Source: Marchantia polymorpha subsp. ruderalis (Eukaryota; Streptophyta; Marchantiopsida; Marchantiales; Marchantiaceae). From it: a stretch of 64,000 nt of DNA. How positions within the stretch are numbered: position 1 is the stretch's first letter; each line of letters begins with the position of its first letter. The translations under genes were made by a program, and so were the position numbers. Below, piece by piece: positions 61,641 through 64,000 of this stretch. The notes beneath the pieces are model-generated. The model did not search any database. It was not told where the DNA came from and was given only the letters and a program-made list of their open reading frames with translations. The stretch spans positions 31,598,001-31,662,000 of the forward strand of contig AP031354.1 of NCBI GenBank assembly GCA_037833965.1, written 5' to 3'.

Positions 61641-64000
61641 ATTGTTCTAATATCATAATGTTATGAAGTGAGTTTTCAGCGTTGAATTTGCTTGTACTTC
61701 TTTAACTTGTTGAGGTTAATTTTGGTTAAGGAGAAAACTCATGTGTAATTATTTATAGCTGAGATTGGTCGTTTACGTTGGGTATTTATACCTTGATGCT
61801 TCTACGAGTATTGCTATATTTTTCACCTGAAGTAGCAAACTCTCTCAAGTGTATTACTTCGTGAACGTAGTCCTTGAGTGTGAACCACGTTATACATGTG
61901 TCTTTTGTAGTGTTAGTTTGCTCACTCTAATCTTGAGTTTTAATCGTTAGAATTGGTATCAAAGCTGGTTTTGATTCGGAGTGTGTGACAAGTCTTGTCG
62001 TGTCGAACGTGAAATTTTGCTGACGGTTTTCTAAGACAAGATTTACTAACGGTTTTCTAAAACGAGATTTCTTTACGGTTTTTTTTGATATAATTCTTTT
62101 ACCCAAATTTTAAGTTGACAGTGAAAGTTTTCTAACGCATGAAGGTTTTTGGGTTGAAGATCAAGTTTATAACAAACTTGTGAATTGCAACAAGTGATAA
62201 CCAAAATCTTGTTGCTGCTGGTTCATTCATTCTTTTTAATTTGAGCCATCCATCCATTGTTCGAGCGAGGACGATGTGTTTGTGTGTATATCTAAGCTCA
62301 TAATCTTGTTACTTTGCAAGGGCGGAACATTCTCGTCTCATGAGTTCTTTCTAGATTTTAGTTTGAGAATTTTTGGTCAGGAGGATTCAATCAGTTTCGA
62401 TTGAGCTCGCGAGATGTGTGTTGTTTGTTGTGATTCCGTATGTGTTCAAGATTTCCAGCGATAGGAGGAGGAGAGGATGTGCATACACTTGTTTGAGTGA
62501 GCCAAGCCGGTCATTTTGGTCGTTTGGTTCATGGAAAGAGTGGCTTAATTTGGATTGCTTATTATGAATGTTTAAAATTTGCGCTCGCGAAACTTTGACT
62601 TGAACGACAATGCGTCACTTGGGCTTGGTGTTTGTCGTCGGTCCGGTATGCGAGTCTTTGTTATTTCTTCCACAAGCAGTTTTTGGGTGCCAATCGGTGA
62701 GTGATGATGCAGATGATGTTTGAGTGGTGGGTTTTGAATACATTGCTTTGTGAGGAGTGGAGCATGTGCGTGTGAAGTACGGCGGAAGACAGATTGGAGG
62801 CTGATAGTGCAGGGAGGGAATTTCCGATGAGATTTGTTAAAAACGGATGTTTAGTGAGTTTTCATTGCAGGATTTGATCAAAATTTGGCAAAATAGTGAT
62901 AGCATTGAATAAATGTTGTGGATCCGATGACTAGTTTAATGTATTAGTGTACATGGAAATGGCGGGCCGTCCTTGAGGTTGCGGACCACACCCCAGATCA
63001 CGAACCATTCCGAGCGGCGTGGCAGGTCGCAGCCCAAGCGTCGGGAGCAACGGTGAAGGAATATTCCGTCATAAACACCTCTTAGAAATATTTTTTCATC
63101 GAAGTATAAACAAATTGGATATTGTTAGAAAGCTCTTGACGCGAAACATGCATCTGGACATTTCTCAGGAGCTGAACAATGATTCAAAAGGAGGAAATTA
63201 ACTTGGAAGCCACCATTGTATCTGTTTTTTGACTTGTAGAGTTGACAGAGCGATAGATCAGTGGCGGTTTTTGATATAACATAATACCTTTCGATGACCA
63301 AAGTGATTATTTGTTTTGGAAAAAACAAGTAAAAGTGAAGTTTTGATCCATGGGTCTAACAATATACCTGAGAGAAAAACTTACTAACATAAATGAAACT
63401 GAATGATGTGCTACTCAGGACGAAGCAGTTTGCATGGTGTTGGCATACTTAGCCCCTACCATACTCAAGCGGCTTGAGGAGTATTATTATGAAGCTACGA
63501 TTCATTATGAAGCTCGACACGAGAATCCAAGATCATATTCATGCCTTTCAAAATCTATTCGTGTTTATTTGAATTATAGGAGAGAATTTTTTTAACACAA
63601 AGAAGATAATGCATATTCTTCCTTTATTATTGTCTACCTATGAGATGCTATCAAAGATTATTCTTCATCATTAGAACACGACACTCACTTACAATGAAGT
63701 TGTAAGTGACTTTTTGACGGGCGAGATAGAGCTGGAAATGTTATTTCCCTCCATTCCCATCCACTTCCGGGATAACACTTATTATGACTCGAAGTCAATG
63801 ACAATCGATGGATACCAACGATTTACGGCGTTCAGGATTGAAGAAACAGAGATCAAAATCTCATGAACAAAGTAGATTCCAGTTTATGGTTCAATCATTT
63901 GATAGAATGAATGTTATTTGTTGGGGATGTAAGAAAGGTCACATCATGAAGGATGATGCCATATGAATGATCGATACATGTCTATTCTTGATAAGAAAAA
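61641..64000 (+). mobile_element. Ty1/copia retrotransposon C, 5' part, decayed (continues past the edge)
   Basis: A primer site TTGGTATCAAAGC at 61953-61965 matches the usual copia initiator-Met tRNA site, and a TATTTATA box lies about 185 bp upstream, so an LTR ends shortly before 61953. At the far right gag text reads LTYNEVVSDFLTGEIELE, then a CCHC knuckle CWGCKKGHIMKD in which the last Cys has become Asp, followed by a stop. The pol region lies beyond the window. Confidence 0.72.

Noticed and set aside
1..64000. CRISPR array, bacterial operons, rRNA or clear tRNA genes
   Set aside because: None seen. Split genes with GT/AG introns and copia elements place the DNA in a plant nucleus. Weak or atypical tRNA genes could have been missed without a scan.

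Overview
This window is nuclear DNA of a land plant. It holds two split genes with many short introns and plant-type splice sites (a chloroplast NAD kinase 2 and a plant Sec23-like COPII protein), plastid-targeting leaders, and degenerate Ty1/copia retrotransposons that keep tRNA-Met-type primer sites. Compact coding genes have GC-rich, microsatellite-filled leaders and are separated by long AT-rich islands. This suggests a bryophyte, perhaps a liverwort, but that is an inference from style and not proven by the sequence.

Layout, left to right. Position 1-2450 (minus): the first two exons of NADK2, running off the left edge. 3964-4209: a hAT-type MITE with a perfect 8-bp target duplication. 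4.2-8.6 kb: AT-rich intergenic DNA with a long near-perfect hairpin and a tandem duplication. 9512-15482 (minus): a nine-exon gene whose C-terminal third resembles the DHH/DHHA2 Prune-like family but lacks several metal-binding residues, with a very long disordered N-terminus; a TATA box and a short uORF lie upstream. 15.9-25.1 kb: no gene that I recognise. 25182-31111 (minus): a 14-exon Sec23-like gene that I could splice in frame from ATG to stop (755 aa). 32-41 kb: two different broken copia elements and AT-rich DNA. 42390-44769 (plus): a four-exon ARGLU1 homologue (270 aa). 49561-50751 (plus): an intronless plastid-type DUF760 protein. 56145-57515 (plus): an intronless, very GC-rich F-box protein. 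61.7 kb to the right edge: the 5' half of a third degenerate copia element.

The genes are unrelated housekeeping or regulatory loci and do not form a cluster. The best candidate for something undescribed is the Prune-like gene with a degenerate active site and a serine-rich extension of about 900 residues. Several perfect or near-perfect hairpins are also worth checking. Exon boundaries were read by eye from GT/AG sites and phase agreement; no alignments were run.
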